NCBI GenBank assembly: GCA_009996615.1
Contig: JAACZU010000004.1
Location: forward strand, 111,528 to 175,527
Reading direction: 5' to 3'
Source: Rhodanobacteraceae bacterium
Lineage (GTDB): Bacteria; Pseudomonadota; Gammaproteobacteria; Xanthomonadales; Rhodanobacteraceae
Length of the DNA stretch: 64,000 nucleotides
The notes under the pieces are model-generated. The model saw nothing but the letters and a program-made list of their open reading frames with translations. It was not told the DNA's origin and ran no database searches. Every line of letters starts with the position of its first letter. Within the stretch, counting starts at the first letter, position 1. The position numbers were made by a program, and so were the translations under genes. Below, piece by piece: positions 44,994 to 53,023 of this stretch.

Positions 44994-45851
44994 GTGAGCT
45001 GCGCCGTGGTTCTGCCCCCGCACGACACCATCGTTCATGACGTCCGCATGGCCCTGGCCGAGGACATCGGCAGCGGTGACGTCACCGCCGACCTGCTCCC
45101 CGCCGAGGCCACCGCGCGCGCGCGCGTGATCACGCGCGATGCCGCGGTGCTGTGCGGCCGGGCCTGGTTCGACGAATGCTTCCACCAGCTCGACCCGGCG
45201 ACACAGATCGACTGGCGCGCAGCCGACGGCGATCGCGTCGCCGCCGGCACGGTGCTTTGCCATGTCGCCGGCGCGGCGCGCTCACTGGTCACGGCCGAGC
45301 GCACCGCGCTGAACTTTTTGCAGACGCTGTCCGGCACCGCGACCGCGACGGCGACCTACGTCGAGGCCGCGCGCGGCACGCCGGCAACGATCCTCGACAC
45401 GCGCAAGACCCTGCCTGGCCTGCGCCTGGCGCAGAAGTACGCGGTGCGCGTCGGCGGCGGCAGCAACCACCGCCTCGGCCTGTACGACGCCGTGCTGATC
45501 AAGGAGAACCACGTCGCCGCGGCCGGTTCGATCAGCGCCGCGATCGCGCGCGCGCGCGCGCTGCACCCGGGCCTGCTGGTCGAGACCGAGGTGGAGACGT
45601 TCGCCGAACTGCGCGAGGCGCTCGCGGCCGGCGCCGACCGCATCATGCTGGACGAATTCGAGCTGCACGAGCTGGCGCAGGCGGTCGCCGAGGTCGGCGG
45701 CCGCGTGCCGCTGGAGGTGTCCGGCGCGGTGGCGCTCGAGCGCGTGCGCGCGATCGCCGAGACCGGCGTCGACTTCATCTCGATCGGCGCGCTGACCAAG
45801 CACGTGCGTGCGGTCGATCTGTCGATGCGGATCGAACTCGTCGGCGTGTAG
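44994..45851 (+). CDS. nadC: Nicotinate-nucleotide pyrophosphorylase (carboxylating)
   Basis: A 285-residue quinolinate phosphoribosyltransferase that makes nicotinate mononucleotide in de novo NAD synthesis. ALAEDIGSGDVTADLL (19-34), TALNFLQTLSGTAT (about 105), the catalytic DTRKTLPGLRLAQKYAV (about 137) and GADRIMLDEF are signature strings. Start is a GTG with gagagga upstream. Length is normal. The last 90 bases reappear, degraded, just after the stop codon. Confidence 0.95.
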   Translation: MSCAVVLPPHDTIVHDVRMALAEDIGSGDVTADLLPAEATARARVITRDAAVLCGRAWFDECFHQLDPATQIDWRAADGDRVAAGTVLCHVAGAARSLVTAERTALNFLQTLSGTATATATYVEAARGTPATILDTRKTLPGLRLAQKYAVRVGGGSNHRLGLYDAVLIKENHVAAAGSISAAIARARALHPGLLVETEVETFAELREALAAGADRIMLDEFELHELAQAVAEVGGRVPLEVSGAVALERVRAIAETGVDFISIGALTKHVRAVDLSMRIELVGV

Positions 45852-45896
45852 GAGCGGACGACGCCCGCGACCCGGACCTCGGGCCGGCCGCACGAT

Positions 45897-46020
45897 CGGC
45901 GGAACCGGCATCGACTTCATCCAGATCGGCGCGTTGACCAAGCACGTGCGCGCGGTCGACCATCGATGCGGATCGAACTCGTCGACGCGCAGGAGCGCCC
46001 GCGACCCGGAAGCCTCCGGC
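45897..46020 (+). pseudogene. Degenerate tandem duplicate of the nadC 3' end
   Basis: Bases 45905-45990 repeat nadC 45764-45849 with scattered changes. The encoded phrase IDFIQIGALTKHVRAVD matches nadC VDFISIGALTKHVRAVD, after which a small deletion shifts the frame and the nadC stop TAG becomes CAG. The duplication continues past the stop: the bases after nadC (caggagcg...cccgcgacccgg) also occur twice. No start codon or ribosome site is present. It is a dead copy of about 120-135 bases, made by tandem duplication. Confidence 0.8.
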
Positions 46021-46063
46021 CGGTCGCGGGCAGGGCCTGCTCCTACGCCAGGCAGGGTTACCG

Positions 46064-46846
46064 CTACAGGCGCAGTAGCGCGAACGCGATCGCCGCCAGC
46101 GCGATCACGCCGACCACGATCCACGGCATCGACTTGCCGCTGCTGCCGGCGGCCGGCGGCACCGCCTCGGCGCGCGCACCGGCCGACTGCTGGCGCGCGT
46201 CCATGCCGGGCGTGACCAGCAGGAAGCGCACGGTGTCCAGGCGCAGTTCCTCGCCCGGCTTCAGCAGGGCGCTCTGCACGCGCTTGCCACCGATGAAGGT
46301 GCCGTTGGCCGAGCCGAGATCCTCGACGTGGATGCCGTCGGCGGTGACCTTCAGGCGTGCATGGTGGCGCGAGATCTCCTCGGCCGCGATCGGAATGTCG
46401 CAATCGGGTTGGCGCCCGATCACCGCGCCGTCGGTCACCGCGAACGTCTTGCCGAGCGTCGCGCCGGACACGCCACGCAACAGGAAGCGCGGCAGCACAG
46501 CTCGCACGCGCGTGCGGCCGTCGTCCGCGGCTGGCGGCGCCTTCGGCGCGGCATCGGTCGCCTTGCGCTCACTCGCACCCACCGAGCAGCCAACGCGACC
46601 GAACAGCAGCAGATCGCCCGGTCCGATCACGGTTTCACCATCGACCTGGCGGCCATTGAGCACCGTTGCCGCCGCATCGAGCGGCCGCACGCGCGCGCCG
46701 GTGTCGTCGACGACGATCTCGCAATGGCGCGCGCGAATGCCGGCGCCGTCCAGCATGATCGTGCAGGCCGCACCGCTGCCGATTGACGTCGTCCCGTCGT
46801 CCAGCTCGACCGGCGCATGTTCACCGCCTGGGAAAACCAGTCTCAT
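46064..46846 (-). CDS. FHA-domain protein, tail-anchored
   Basis: A 260-residue protein with two forkhead-associated domains. The first (about 1-90) has a weak phosphopeptide motif (IGSGAACTI...RARHCEIV). The second (about 115-215) is canonical: VIGRQPDCDIPI, EEISRHHARLKV, and LGSANGTFIGG. The C-terminus is a single membrane helix (PWIVVGVIALAAIAFALLRL), so the FHA domains face the cytosol. FHA domains bind phosphothreonine peptides; no Ser/Thr kinase gene lies in the window. The ATG at 46846 was chosen with ggggg six bases upstream. Confidence 0.86.
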   Translation of the reverse strand: MRLVFPGGEHAPVELDDGTTSIGSGAACTIMLDGAGIRARHCEIVVDDTGARVRPLDAAATVLNGRQVDGETVIGPGDLLLFGRVGCSVGASERKATDAAPKAPPAADDGRTRVRAVLPRFLLRGVSGATLGKTFAVTDGAVIGRQPDCDIPIAAEEISRHHARLKVTADGIHVEDLGSANGTFIGGKRVQSALLKPGEELRLDTVRFLLVTPGMDARQQSAGARAEAVPPAAGSSGKSMPWIVVGVIALAAIAFALLRL

Positions 46847-46974
46847 CAACGCCCCCTGAAGTGCCGGCCACCCAGCCGGAGTTGTTCAATTGTACCCATG
46901 CGGGCGTCGTCGATCAGCGCGGCGCGCCACAAAGCAGGCTTGCCTCCGTGGCACCGCACCGCCACACTCGCCGG

Positions 46975-47322
46975 ATGATCGGAACCTGGATTTTCCTGCT
47001 CTCGATAGGCGTGCTGGTGTGGGCATGGATGGACGCGCTGAACGCACGCGAGCATGCAATCCGCCACGGGCAGGCACTGTGCCGCGAGGCCGGCGTGCAG
47101 TTGCTCGACCAGACCGTGTCGCTCAAGCGCCTGCGCATCGGCCGCCGCGATGGCCTGCCGACGTTGCTGCGCCGCTACGCATTCGAGGTGAGCCTCGACG
47201 GCAGCGACCGCCACCGCGGCCACCTCGACCTCGGCGGCCATCGCCTTGAAGCCTGGAGCCTGCCGCTGGCCGACAATGCGGCCAAACCGGCCCGGCCAAG
47301 CCATCTGCGGCTGGTGGAATAA
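46975..47322 (+). CDS. DUF3301 protein with SspB-like C-terminal tail
   Basis: A 115-residue protein of the DUF3301 family: one N-terminal membrane helix (IGTWIFLLSIGVLVWAWMDAL) followed by a small domain with GVQLLDQTVSLKRLRIGRR and RRYAFEVSLDGSDRHRGHL. The last residues, SHLRLVE, closely resemble the end of the neighbouring SspB (SHLRVVK), which in SspB is the ClpX-binding tail. Start chosen at the ATG before the membrane helix. Convergent with sspB, with a repeat between them. Function unknown. Confidence 0.78.
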   Translation: MIGTWIFLLSIGVLVWAWMDALNAREHAIRHGQALCREAGVQLLDQTVSLKRLRIGRRDGLPTLLRRYAFEVSLDGSDRHRGHLDLGGHRLEAWSLPLADNAAKPARPSHLRLVE

Positions 47323-47327
47323 CGAGA

Positions 47328-47490
47328 CAGGGATTAGGGATTAGGGATTAGGGGTTAGGGGCGAGGGCGCGACAACCGATCCCTGCCCCAACCGTGCCGG
47401 CTGGTACGGCCGCCTTTGCAGCGCGATCGCCGCTTGGTCCGGTCGCCGATTCCGGCGCCCTCGCCCCTCGCCCCTCGGCCCTGATCCCTG
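47328..47490. repeat. Intergenic inverted repeat, family C copy 2
   Basis: The left arm contains four tandem short units (gggatta, three times, then ggggtta) followed by ggggcgagggcgcgacaaccg. The right arm is cggcgccctcgcccctcgcccc with a final tgatccctg. About 85 bases lie between. It fills the whole gap between the convergent DUF3301 and sspB genes. Confidence 0.8.
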
Positions 47491-47492
47491 CC

Positions 47493-47879
47493 TCACTTCA
47501 CCACGCGCAAATGCGAGCGCTTGGGCGCCTCATCCGGCTGCGGTGCGGCCGGCGGCGGCTCGGTCGGGGCGCCGTCGGGCGCGAACATCATGCCCTGGCC
47601 GTTTTCCTGCGCGTAGATCGCCAGCACGGCCGCCAGCGGGACCTGCACGGACTGGCTGACGCCGCCGAACCGCGCGAGGAACTGCACGTAGTCGTTGCTG
47701 ATCTCCAGCTGTGCGACCGCGCGCGCAGCGATGTTGAGCACGACCCGCCCATCCTTGACCGCCGATGGCGGGACACGCACGCCGTCGACGCCGGCGTCGA
47801 CAACCAGGTACGGCGTCAGGCCGTTGTCGCTGATCCACTCGTACAGCGCCCGCACCAGGTACGGGCGGTTGGATGTCAT
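47493..47879 (-). CDS. sspB: ClpXP protease specificity-enhancing factor SspB
   Basis: A 128-residue adaptor that binds ssrA-tagged proteins and delivers them to ClpXP. The substrate-binding fold shows RPYLVRALYEWISDNGLTPYL near the N-terminus and VPLAAVLAIYAQENGQGM (about 85-102). A flexible Pro/Ala-rich linker leads to the ClpX-tethering tail RSHLRVVK. The ATG at 47879 has gaggtag just upstream and gives MTSNRPYL. It follows sspA in the classical sspA-sspB order. Confidence 0.95.
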   Translation of the reverse strand: MTSNRPYLVRALYEWISDNGLTPYLVVDAGVDGVRVPPSAVKDGRVVLNIAARAVAQLEISNDYVQFLARFGGVSQSVQVPLAAVLAIYAQENGQGMMFAPDGAPTEPPPAAPQPDEAPKRSHLRVVK

Positions 47880-47946
47880 GGCTACCTCGGTCACATCGTC
47901 CTCGCAGCGCTGTCAGGACGGCGGGACCGGACTGGCAGCGGGATGT

Positions 47947-48570
47947 TCATGTATGCAGCAGTTTCTCGTCGGGGGTGAGGCTGCGCGCAAAGCCCTGGCT
48001 GCGGAAGATCCGCTCGCCGTAGTCGATGATCGCCTGCGCGTCGCGCGGCAGGTGCACGCCAAGCGCGTCGAGTCGCCAGATCAACGGCGCCAGCGCGCAG
48101 TCGGCCAGGCTGATCTCGGGACTGAGGAAGAAGCGCGAGGCCTTGAACGCGGGCGCGTTCTTGACGAGGTCGTCGCGCAAGGCCTTGCGTGCCGCGTCGG
48201 CGCCCTTGCCGCCGGCCTCGATCTCGTCGACCAGGGTCAGCCAGTCGTTCTCGATCCGCACGATCGCCAGCCGCAGGCGCGCGCGAGACAGCGGGTCGAC
48301 CGGCATCAGCGGCGGATGCGGATAGCGCTCGTCGAGGTACTCGCAGATGACGCCGGTGTCGTACAGGACCAGGTCACGGTCGACCAGAGTCGGCACCGAG
48401 TTGTAGGGATTGAGGTCGAGCAGGTCCTCGGGCGGATTGTCCAGATCGACCAGGATATGGTCATAGGTCACGCCCTTCGCCGCCAGGGTCATGCGCACCC
48501 GATGGCAGTGCACGCAGTCCGGAGCCGAATACAAGGTCAACACGGTACGCGAACGCTGGTTCAAGGCCAT
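47947..48570 (-). CDS. sspA: Stringent starvation protein A
   Basis: A 207-residue protein with the glutathione-transferase fold that binds RNA polymerase and acts in stationary-phase and acid tolerance regulation. The N-terminal thioredoxin-like domain has LTLYSAPDCVHCHRVRMTL, with a Cys-x2-Cys pair (Cys19, Cys22) that many SspA proteins lack. The C-terminal helical domain has FFLSPEISLADCALAPLIWRL. It lies downstream of petC with 217 bases between, the pet-ssp linkage common in gammaproteobacteria. Confidence 0.92.
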   Translation of the reverse strand: MALNQRSRTVLTLYSAPDCVHCHRVRMTLAAKGVTYDHILVDLDNPPEDLLDLNPYNSVPTLVDRDLVLYDTGVICEYLDERYPHPPLMPVDPLSRARLRLAIVRIENDWLTLVDEIEAGGKGADAARKALRDDLVKNAPAFKASRFFLSPEISLADCALAPLIWRLDALGVHLPRDAQAIIDYGERIFRSQGFARSLTPDEKLLHT

Positions 48571-48750
48571 GCTCGAAGTCCCCTCCCGTCCGGAACAATC
48601 CCCTTGCGCGGCAATGTACTACGCGGCCCGGTCCGGCGCCTAGGTGGCGCCGGGCAGGAGGGAAAGGCCGAGATTCCGCCAGCCATGGCACCGCCGAGGC
48701 CAGCGGGCGACTTGGCGAGGCCTTCGCGGCTCCGGAGCCGCTCCGCGGGC

Positions 48751-48776
48751 CGTCATTCCGACATCCGCCGGAATGA
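48751..48776. repeat. Half copy of family A palindrome
   Basis: The string cgtcattccgacatccgccg with gaatga forms one short hairpin (cattcc/ggaatg) in the petC-sspA gap. It matches one arm of the family A repeats; the partner arm is absent. Confidence 0.5.
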
Positions 48777-48787
48777 GGCCCAAGGTT

Positions 48788-49561
48788 TCAGTGCACGTCC
48801 TTCCAGTACTCGCGCTTGAGCAGGTAGGCGATCAGCGTGAAGAAGGCGAGGTAGAGCAGCACCCACACCCCCATCGCCTCGCGCTGGAGCGCCGCCGGCT
48901 CGCCGGCGTACTGCAGGAACGCGGTGATGTCGCGCACGGTCTGGTCGAACTGCGCCGGCGTCTGGCGGCCCGGCGTGTGGATCTCGAGCTTCTCGATGAC
49001 CGGCTCCTGGCCGGCCGCGGCCGGCTTCATCACCGCCGTCTGAATGCCCTGCAGTTCCCACAGCACGTTCGGCATCGACGCGTTCGCGAACACGGTGTTG
49101 TTCCAGCCCAGCGGCCGCGACGGGTCGAGGTAGAACGACTTCAGGTAGCTGTAGACCCAGTCCGAACCCTTCGCGCGCGCCTCCAGCGACAGGTCCGGCG
49201 GCGCCTTGCCAAACCACGCCGCCGCCTCGTCGGCCGGCATGTGGTTGATCGCCCGCTCGCCGATCTTGCCGCCGGCGAACATCAGGTTCTGCTCGACGTC
49301 CTTCGGATCGAGTCCGAGGTCCTCGGCCATCCGCTGGTAACGCAGGTACTGCAGCGAGTGGCAGCCCGAGCAGTAGTTGAAGAACAGCTTGGCGCCGCGC
49401 TGCAGCGAGGCGGTATCGTCGAGGCGCACGTTCGCTTCGTGCAGGCCACCGCCGCCCGAAGCGACGGCAACGCCCGTGGCCATCAGGCCGGCGACCAGCA
49501 CGGCGGCAATCTTCGCGAACATCGGGGTCTTCACGCTCTTGGGGGTCATGGCCTTAGTCAT
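48788..49561 (-). CDS. petC: Ubiquinol-cytochrome c reductase, cytochrome c1
   Basis: A 257-residue membrane-anchored c-type cytochrome of the bc1 complex that passes electrons from the Rieske protein to soluble cytochrome c. Signal peptide about 1-35, haem-binding CSGCH at about 64-68, and a C-terminal membrane helix (GVWVLLYLAFFTLIAYLL) followed by a short basic tail. The ATG at 49561 overlaps the cytochrome b stop by eight bases; MTPKSV four codons on is an alternative. Third gene of petABC. Confidence 0.95.
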   Translation of the reverse strand: MTKAMTPKSVKTPMFAKIAAVLVAGLMATGVAVASGGGGLHEANVRLDDTASLQRGAKLFFNYCSGCHSLQYLRYQRMAEDLGLDPKDVEQNLMFAGGKIGERAINHMPADEAAAWFGKAPPDLSLEARAKGSDWVYSYLKSFYLDPSRPLGWNNTVFANASMPNVLWELQGIQTAVMKPAAAGQEPVIEKLEIHTPGRQTPAQFDQTVRDITAFLQYAGEPAALQREAMGVWVLLYLAFFTLIAYLLKREYWKDVH

Positions 49562-50849
49562 GCATCGTCACCCGGTCCGGCACCGGCTTGGTCTTCTCGA
49601 AGCCGAAATGCGTGTACGCCCAGAGGAAGCCGAAGAACCCGAAGTAGACCAGCAGCCAGAAGCGGCCGAACAGGTTCTCGATCGTCGTCACGTCGGCCTC
49701 GGCGCCGAACCACTTCGGAATCGTGTCGGCGGTGACGCCGGCACCGACCGCGCCGAGCATGACGAACGAGGCGGCGAACAGGCCGAGCGCGACCTTGTAG
49801 CCGAGGCCGCGGTAGCGGATCGACTTGACCTTGCCACGATCCAGCCACGGCACGAAGAACAGCACCAGGATGCCGAGGAACATCACGATCACGCCCGGCA
49901 GCTTGGCCGGAATCATGCGCAGCATCGCGTAGAACGGCGTGAAGTACCACACCGGCTTGATGTGCGCAGGCGTAGCCAGGTTGTTGGCCGGGATGAAGTT
50001 GTCGTGCTCGAGGAACCAGCCGCCGAACGTCGGTGCGTAGAAGATGATGAACGCGGCGATCATCAGGAACGCGCCGACGCCGAACAGGTCCTTGACCGTG
50101 TAGTACGGATGGAACGCGATGCCGTCCAGCGGCGTGCCGTCGGGCTTTTTCTTCGCCTTGATCTCGACGCCGTCGGGGTTGTTCGAACCGACCTCGTGCA
50201 ACGCCCCCAGGTGCAGCACGACCAGCAGCAGCAGGACCAGCGGCAGCGCGATCACGTGCAGCGCGAAGAAGCGGTTCAGCGTCGCGTCGGCCGGCAGGTA
50301 GTCGCCCATGATCCACTCGACCAGCGCGTCGCCGACCACCGGCACCGCGCCGAACAGCGAAATGATCACCTTGGCGCCCCAGAACGACATGTTGCCCCAC
50401 GGCAGCACGTAGCCCATGAACGCCTCGGCCATCAGCGCGAGGAAGATCAGCATGCCGAGGATCCACACCAACTCGCGCGGCTTCTTGTACGAGCCGTACA
50501 TCAGGCCGCGGAACATGTGCAGGTAGACGACGATGAAGAACAGCGAGGCGCCGGTCGAATGCATGTAGCGGATCAGCCAACCCCAGCTGACGTCGCGCAT
50601 GATGTACTCGACCGAGGCGAACGCTTCCGCCGCGCTCGGCTTGTAGTTCATCGTCAGGAAGATGCCGGTCAGGATCTGGTTGACCAGCACGAGCCCCGCG
50701 AGCGAACCGAAGTAGTACCAGAGGTTGAAGTTCTTCGGTGCGTAGTAGCCGCTGGTGTGCGAGGACAGGAACGAGAGTACCGGCAGGCGGTCCTCGATCC
50801 AGGCCAGCACGCGGTTGTTCGGGTGGATGCGCGTCGTCGTGGTGCCCAT
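49554..50849 (-). CDS. petB: Ubiquinol-cytochrome c reductase, cytochrome b
   Basis: A 431-residue eight-helix subunit carrying both b haems and the quinone sites. Haem-ligand histidines are seen in RYMHSTGASLFFIVVYLHMFRG and in FFALHVIALPLVLLLLVVLHLG. The Qo motif is PVWY (in HIKPVWYFTPFYAMLR) instead of the PEWY of mitochondria and alphaproteobacteria; PVWY is a known beta/gammaproteobacterial variant. One-base overlap with petA, eight-base overlap with petC. Confidence 0.97.
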   Translation of the reverse strand: MGTTTTRIHPNNRVLAWIEDRLPVLSFLSSHTSGYYAPKNFNLWYYFGSLAGLVLVNQILTGIFLTMNYKPSAAEAFASVEYIMRDVSWGWLIRYMHSTGASLFFIVVYLHMFRGLMYGSYKKPRELVWILGMLIFLALMAEAFMGYVLPWGNMSFWGAKVIISLFGAVPVVGDALVEWIMGDYLPADATLNRFFALHVIALPLVLLLLVVLHLGALHEVGSNNPDGVEIKAKKKPDGTPLDGIAFHPYYTVKDLFGVGAFLMIAAFIIFYAPTFGGWFLEHDNFIPANNLATPAHIKPVWYFTPFYAMLRMIPAKLPGVIVMFLGILVLFFVPWLDRGKVKSIRYRGLGYKVALGLFAASFVMLGAVGAGVTADTIPKWFGAEADVTTIENLFGRFWLLVYFGFFGFLWAYTHFGFEKTKPVPDRVTMHD

Positions 50850-51451
50850 TACGCGTTCTCCCCGGGGTTGACGCCGATCAGGATGTGCGTGTCGTCAACG
50901 AACTGGTATGGCGGCACGGCCAGGTTGGCCGGCGCCGGTACGCCGTCATACACGCGGCCGGCCATGTCGTAGCGCGACTTGTGGCAGGGGCAGTAGAAGC
51001 CGCCCTTCCACTGCGGGTCGAACGGCTCGGGCTTGAGCTCGGGGAAGAAGTCCGGCACGCAGCCCAGGTGCGTGCAGATGCCGGTCACGACCAGCCACTC
51101 GGGCTTGATCGAGCGGTACTCGTTCTTCGCGTAGTCCGGCTGCTGGTCGGTGTTGTCGGACTTGGGGTCCTTCAGGTGGGAATCCACCGACGGCAGCGTG
51201 TCGAGCTGCGCCTTGGTCCGGTTCACCACGAACACCGGCAGGCCGCGCCACGCGAACGTGACCTTTTGGCCGGCCTCGATCTTGGAAATATCGGCCAACA
51301 CCGGAGCGCCGGCCGACTTGGCCGCCGCACTCGGCTCCCACGACTTGACGAAGGGAATCGCCGCCAGCACGACACCCGCCCCGCCGACGACCGAGGTCGT
51401 CGCGGTCAGGAATCGACGGCGTCCCTTGTCCACCACAGCATCGTTTGCCAT
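50849..51451 (-). CDS. petA: Ubiquinol-cytochrome c reductase, Rieske iron-sulphur subunit
   Basis: A 200-residue Rieske protein. A twin-arginine signal (GRRRFLTATTSVVGGAG, about 10-26) also serves as the membrane anchor. The [2Fe-2S] ligands are in CTHLGC (about 130-135) and CPCHKSRYD (about 155-163), with the two extra cysteines that form the stabilising disulphide. The ATG at 51451 was chosen because it places the Tat motif correctly. First gene of petABC, behind a good promoter. Confidence 0.96.
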   Translation of the reverse strand: MANDAVVDKGRRRFLTATTSVVGGAGVVLAAIPFVKSWEPSAAAKSAGAPVLADISKIEAGQKVTFAWRGLPVFVVNRTKAQLDTLPSVDSHLKDPKSDNTDQQPDYAKNEYRSIKPEWLVVTGICTHLGCVPDFFPELKPEPFDPQWKGGFYCPCHKSRYDMAGRVYDGVPAPANLAVPPYQFVDDTHILIGVNPGENA

Positions 51452-51591
51452 CCAGCACTCCGCCGCAAACTTCAAGAGAAAACCACAGGACCATGGGACC
51501 GCAACCGCGCCCGGGATCCGCCTCGAATGCCGGTGCACCGCGAAACCGCGCCACAGCGCGCCCGCAAGGGCACGACCCCCAAAATCGTGTT

Positions 51592-51620
51592 AGTTTAGCG
51601 AACGCCCCCGCACCACACAA
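51592..51620 (-). promoter_or_regulatory. Candidate sigma70 promoter of petABC
   Basis: Minus-strand TTGTGT (51620-51615) and TAAACT (51597-51592) are exactly 17 bases apart. The predicted leader to the petA start is about 135 bases. The divergent DegS-like gene starts about 70 bases away on the other side. Confidence 0.5.
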
Positions 51621-51687
51621 TCAATACCGTCCGCACGCTGCATGCTCCGTGGACGGTCGATGGCGGGCTGCCCGCGCGACCCCGACC

Positions 51688-52872
51688 ATGCCCACCCGCC
51701 CCCGCCAGCTCCTCGCCTTCCTCGCCCGCTGCGTCGTGCTCGGCCTTGCCGCCGCGTTCGTGCTGAGCGTGTTCGCCCCGCGCCTGGTCGAGCGCCTGCG
51801 CGGCACGTCCGCGCCCGCCATGCGCGTCGATGCGCCGCAGGGCGGGCGCCGTGGCCCGGTCTCGTATGCCGAAGCGGTCGCGCGGGCGGCGCCGGCCGTG
51901 GTCAACATCTACGCGAACAAGGTCACGACCGGGCGCAGCCTGTACCCGATCCCCGACCCGCTGACCCAGCGCCTGCTCGGCTACGTCGCCGGCCCGGTCA
52001 TGAAGCGGCGCGACCAGAGCCTGGGTTCCGGCGTCGTGTTCAGCTCCGACGGCTACGTGCTGACCAACAACCACGTCATCAGCGGCGCCGACGACATCCA
52101 GGTGCTACTCGACGATGGCAGCGTGGCGCAGGCACAGGTGATCGGCACCGACGTCGAGACCGACCTCGCCGTGCTGAAGATCAACGCCGCCAACCTGCCG
52201 TCGATCGCGCTGCCGGACAAGGCCACCGCCGAAGTCGGCGACGTCGTGCTGGCGATCGGCAACCCGGTCGGCCTCGGCAAGACCGTCACGATGGGCATCG
52301 TCAGCGCGACCGGGCGCCAGTTGCGCATGTCGGCCTACGAGGACTTCATCCAGACCGACGCCGCGATCAACGCCGGCAACTCAGGCGGCGCGCTGGTCAA
52401 CGCGATCGGCGAGCTGATCGGCATCAATACGGCGATCTACCCGCGCACGCCGACCTCGGACGGCCGCGGCAGCTACACCCAGGGCGCCGAAGGCATCGGC
52501 TTCGCGATCCCGGTCGCCACCGCCAAGGCCGTGCTCGAGCAGATCATCCAGCACGGCCACGTGATCCGCGGCTGGATCGGCGCCGACTACACCGACATCC
52601 CGCCGCCGAACGGCGCGACCTCGCGCCAGCAGGGCGTGCTGGTCCTGCGCACCGTGCCGGAAAGCCCGGCCGCACAGGCCGGCCTGCAACCCGGCGACCT
52701 GCTGCTCAAGCTCGACGGCACGCCGATCCTCGACCAGTTCGACCTGCGCAACCGCGAAGCCGCGCTCGCGCCCGGCACCAAGGTCCGCATCGAGGGCCTG
52801 CGCGGCAACCAGCCGTTTGCGCTCGACGTGATCCTCGTGCAGAGACCGGCGCCGGGCACGACTGGGGCGTGA
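51688..52872 (+). CDS. DegS-like trypsin-type serine protease with one PDZ domain
   Basis: A 394-residue periplasmic protease tethered by one N-terminal helix (about 10-30). The catalytic triad is His129 (LTNNHVI), Asp159 (ETDLAVLK) and Ser232 (NAGNSGGAL). A single PDZ domain fills about 295-385. Membrane anchor plus one PDZ is the DegS layout, the site-1 protease that senses misfolded porins and starts sigma-E release; DegQ/DegP would have a cleaved signal and two PDZ domains. No rseA or rpoE is nearby. The ATG at 51688 follows the divergent petABC promoter. Confidence 0.9.
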   Translation: MPTRPRQLLAFLARCVVLGLAAAFVLSVFAPRLVERLRGTSAPAMRVDAPQGGRRGPVSYAEAVARAAPAVVNIYANKVTTGRSLYPIPDPLTQRLLGYVAGPVMKRRDQSLGSGVVFSSDGYVLTNNHVISGADDIQVLLDDGSVAQAQVIGTDVETDLAVLKINAANLPSIALPDKATAEVGDVVLAIGNPVGLGKTVTMGIVSATGRQLRMSAYEDFIQTDAAINAGNSGGALVNAIGELIGINTAIYPRTPTSDGRGSYTQGAEGIGFAIPVATAKAVLEQIIQHGHVIRGWIGADYTDIPPPNGATSRQQGVLVLRTVPESPAAQAGLQPGDLLLKLDGTPILDQFDLRNREAALAPGTKVRIEGLRGNQPFALDVILVQRPAPGTTGA

Positions 52873-52879
52873 GGAGCAT

Positions 52880-53023
52880 GGATTAGGGGCAAGGGATTAG
52901 GGGCGACGGCGCAAAAATCGGCGCCGGGCCAAGCCGGCGATGGCGCAACAAGAAGCAGCCGTACCAGCTTTCCCACGTATGCCGGCATACGGTTGTCGCG
53001 CCCTCGCACCCAATCCCTAGCCT
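52880..53023. repeat. Intergenic inverted repeat, family C copy 3 (reverse orientation)
   Basis: Arms gattaggggcaagggattag with gggcg (from 52880) and the complementary cggttgtcgcgccctcgcac and caatccctag (about 52990-53020). Compared with copies 2 and 4 the element is inverted: cggttgtcgcgccctcgc here is the complement of gcgagggcgcgacaaccg there. The stop codon of the following SLT gene lies at its edge. Confidence 0.75.

Noticed and set aside
45808..46215. A 135-codon frame over the nadC tail duplication that might be a small gene.
   Set aside because: It starts inside nadC in another frame and reads the duplicate only briefly before the frameshift; better explained as a pseudogene fragment.
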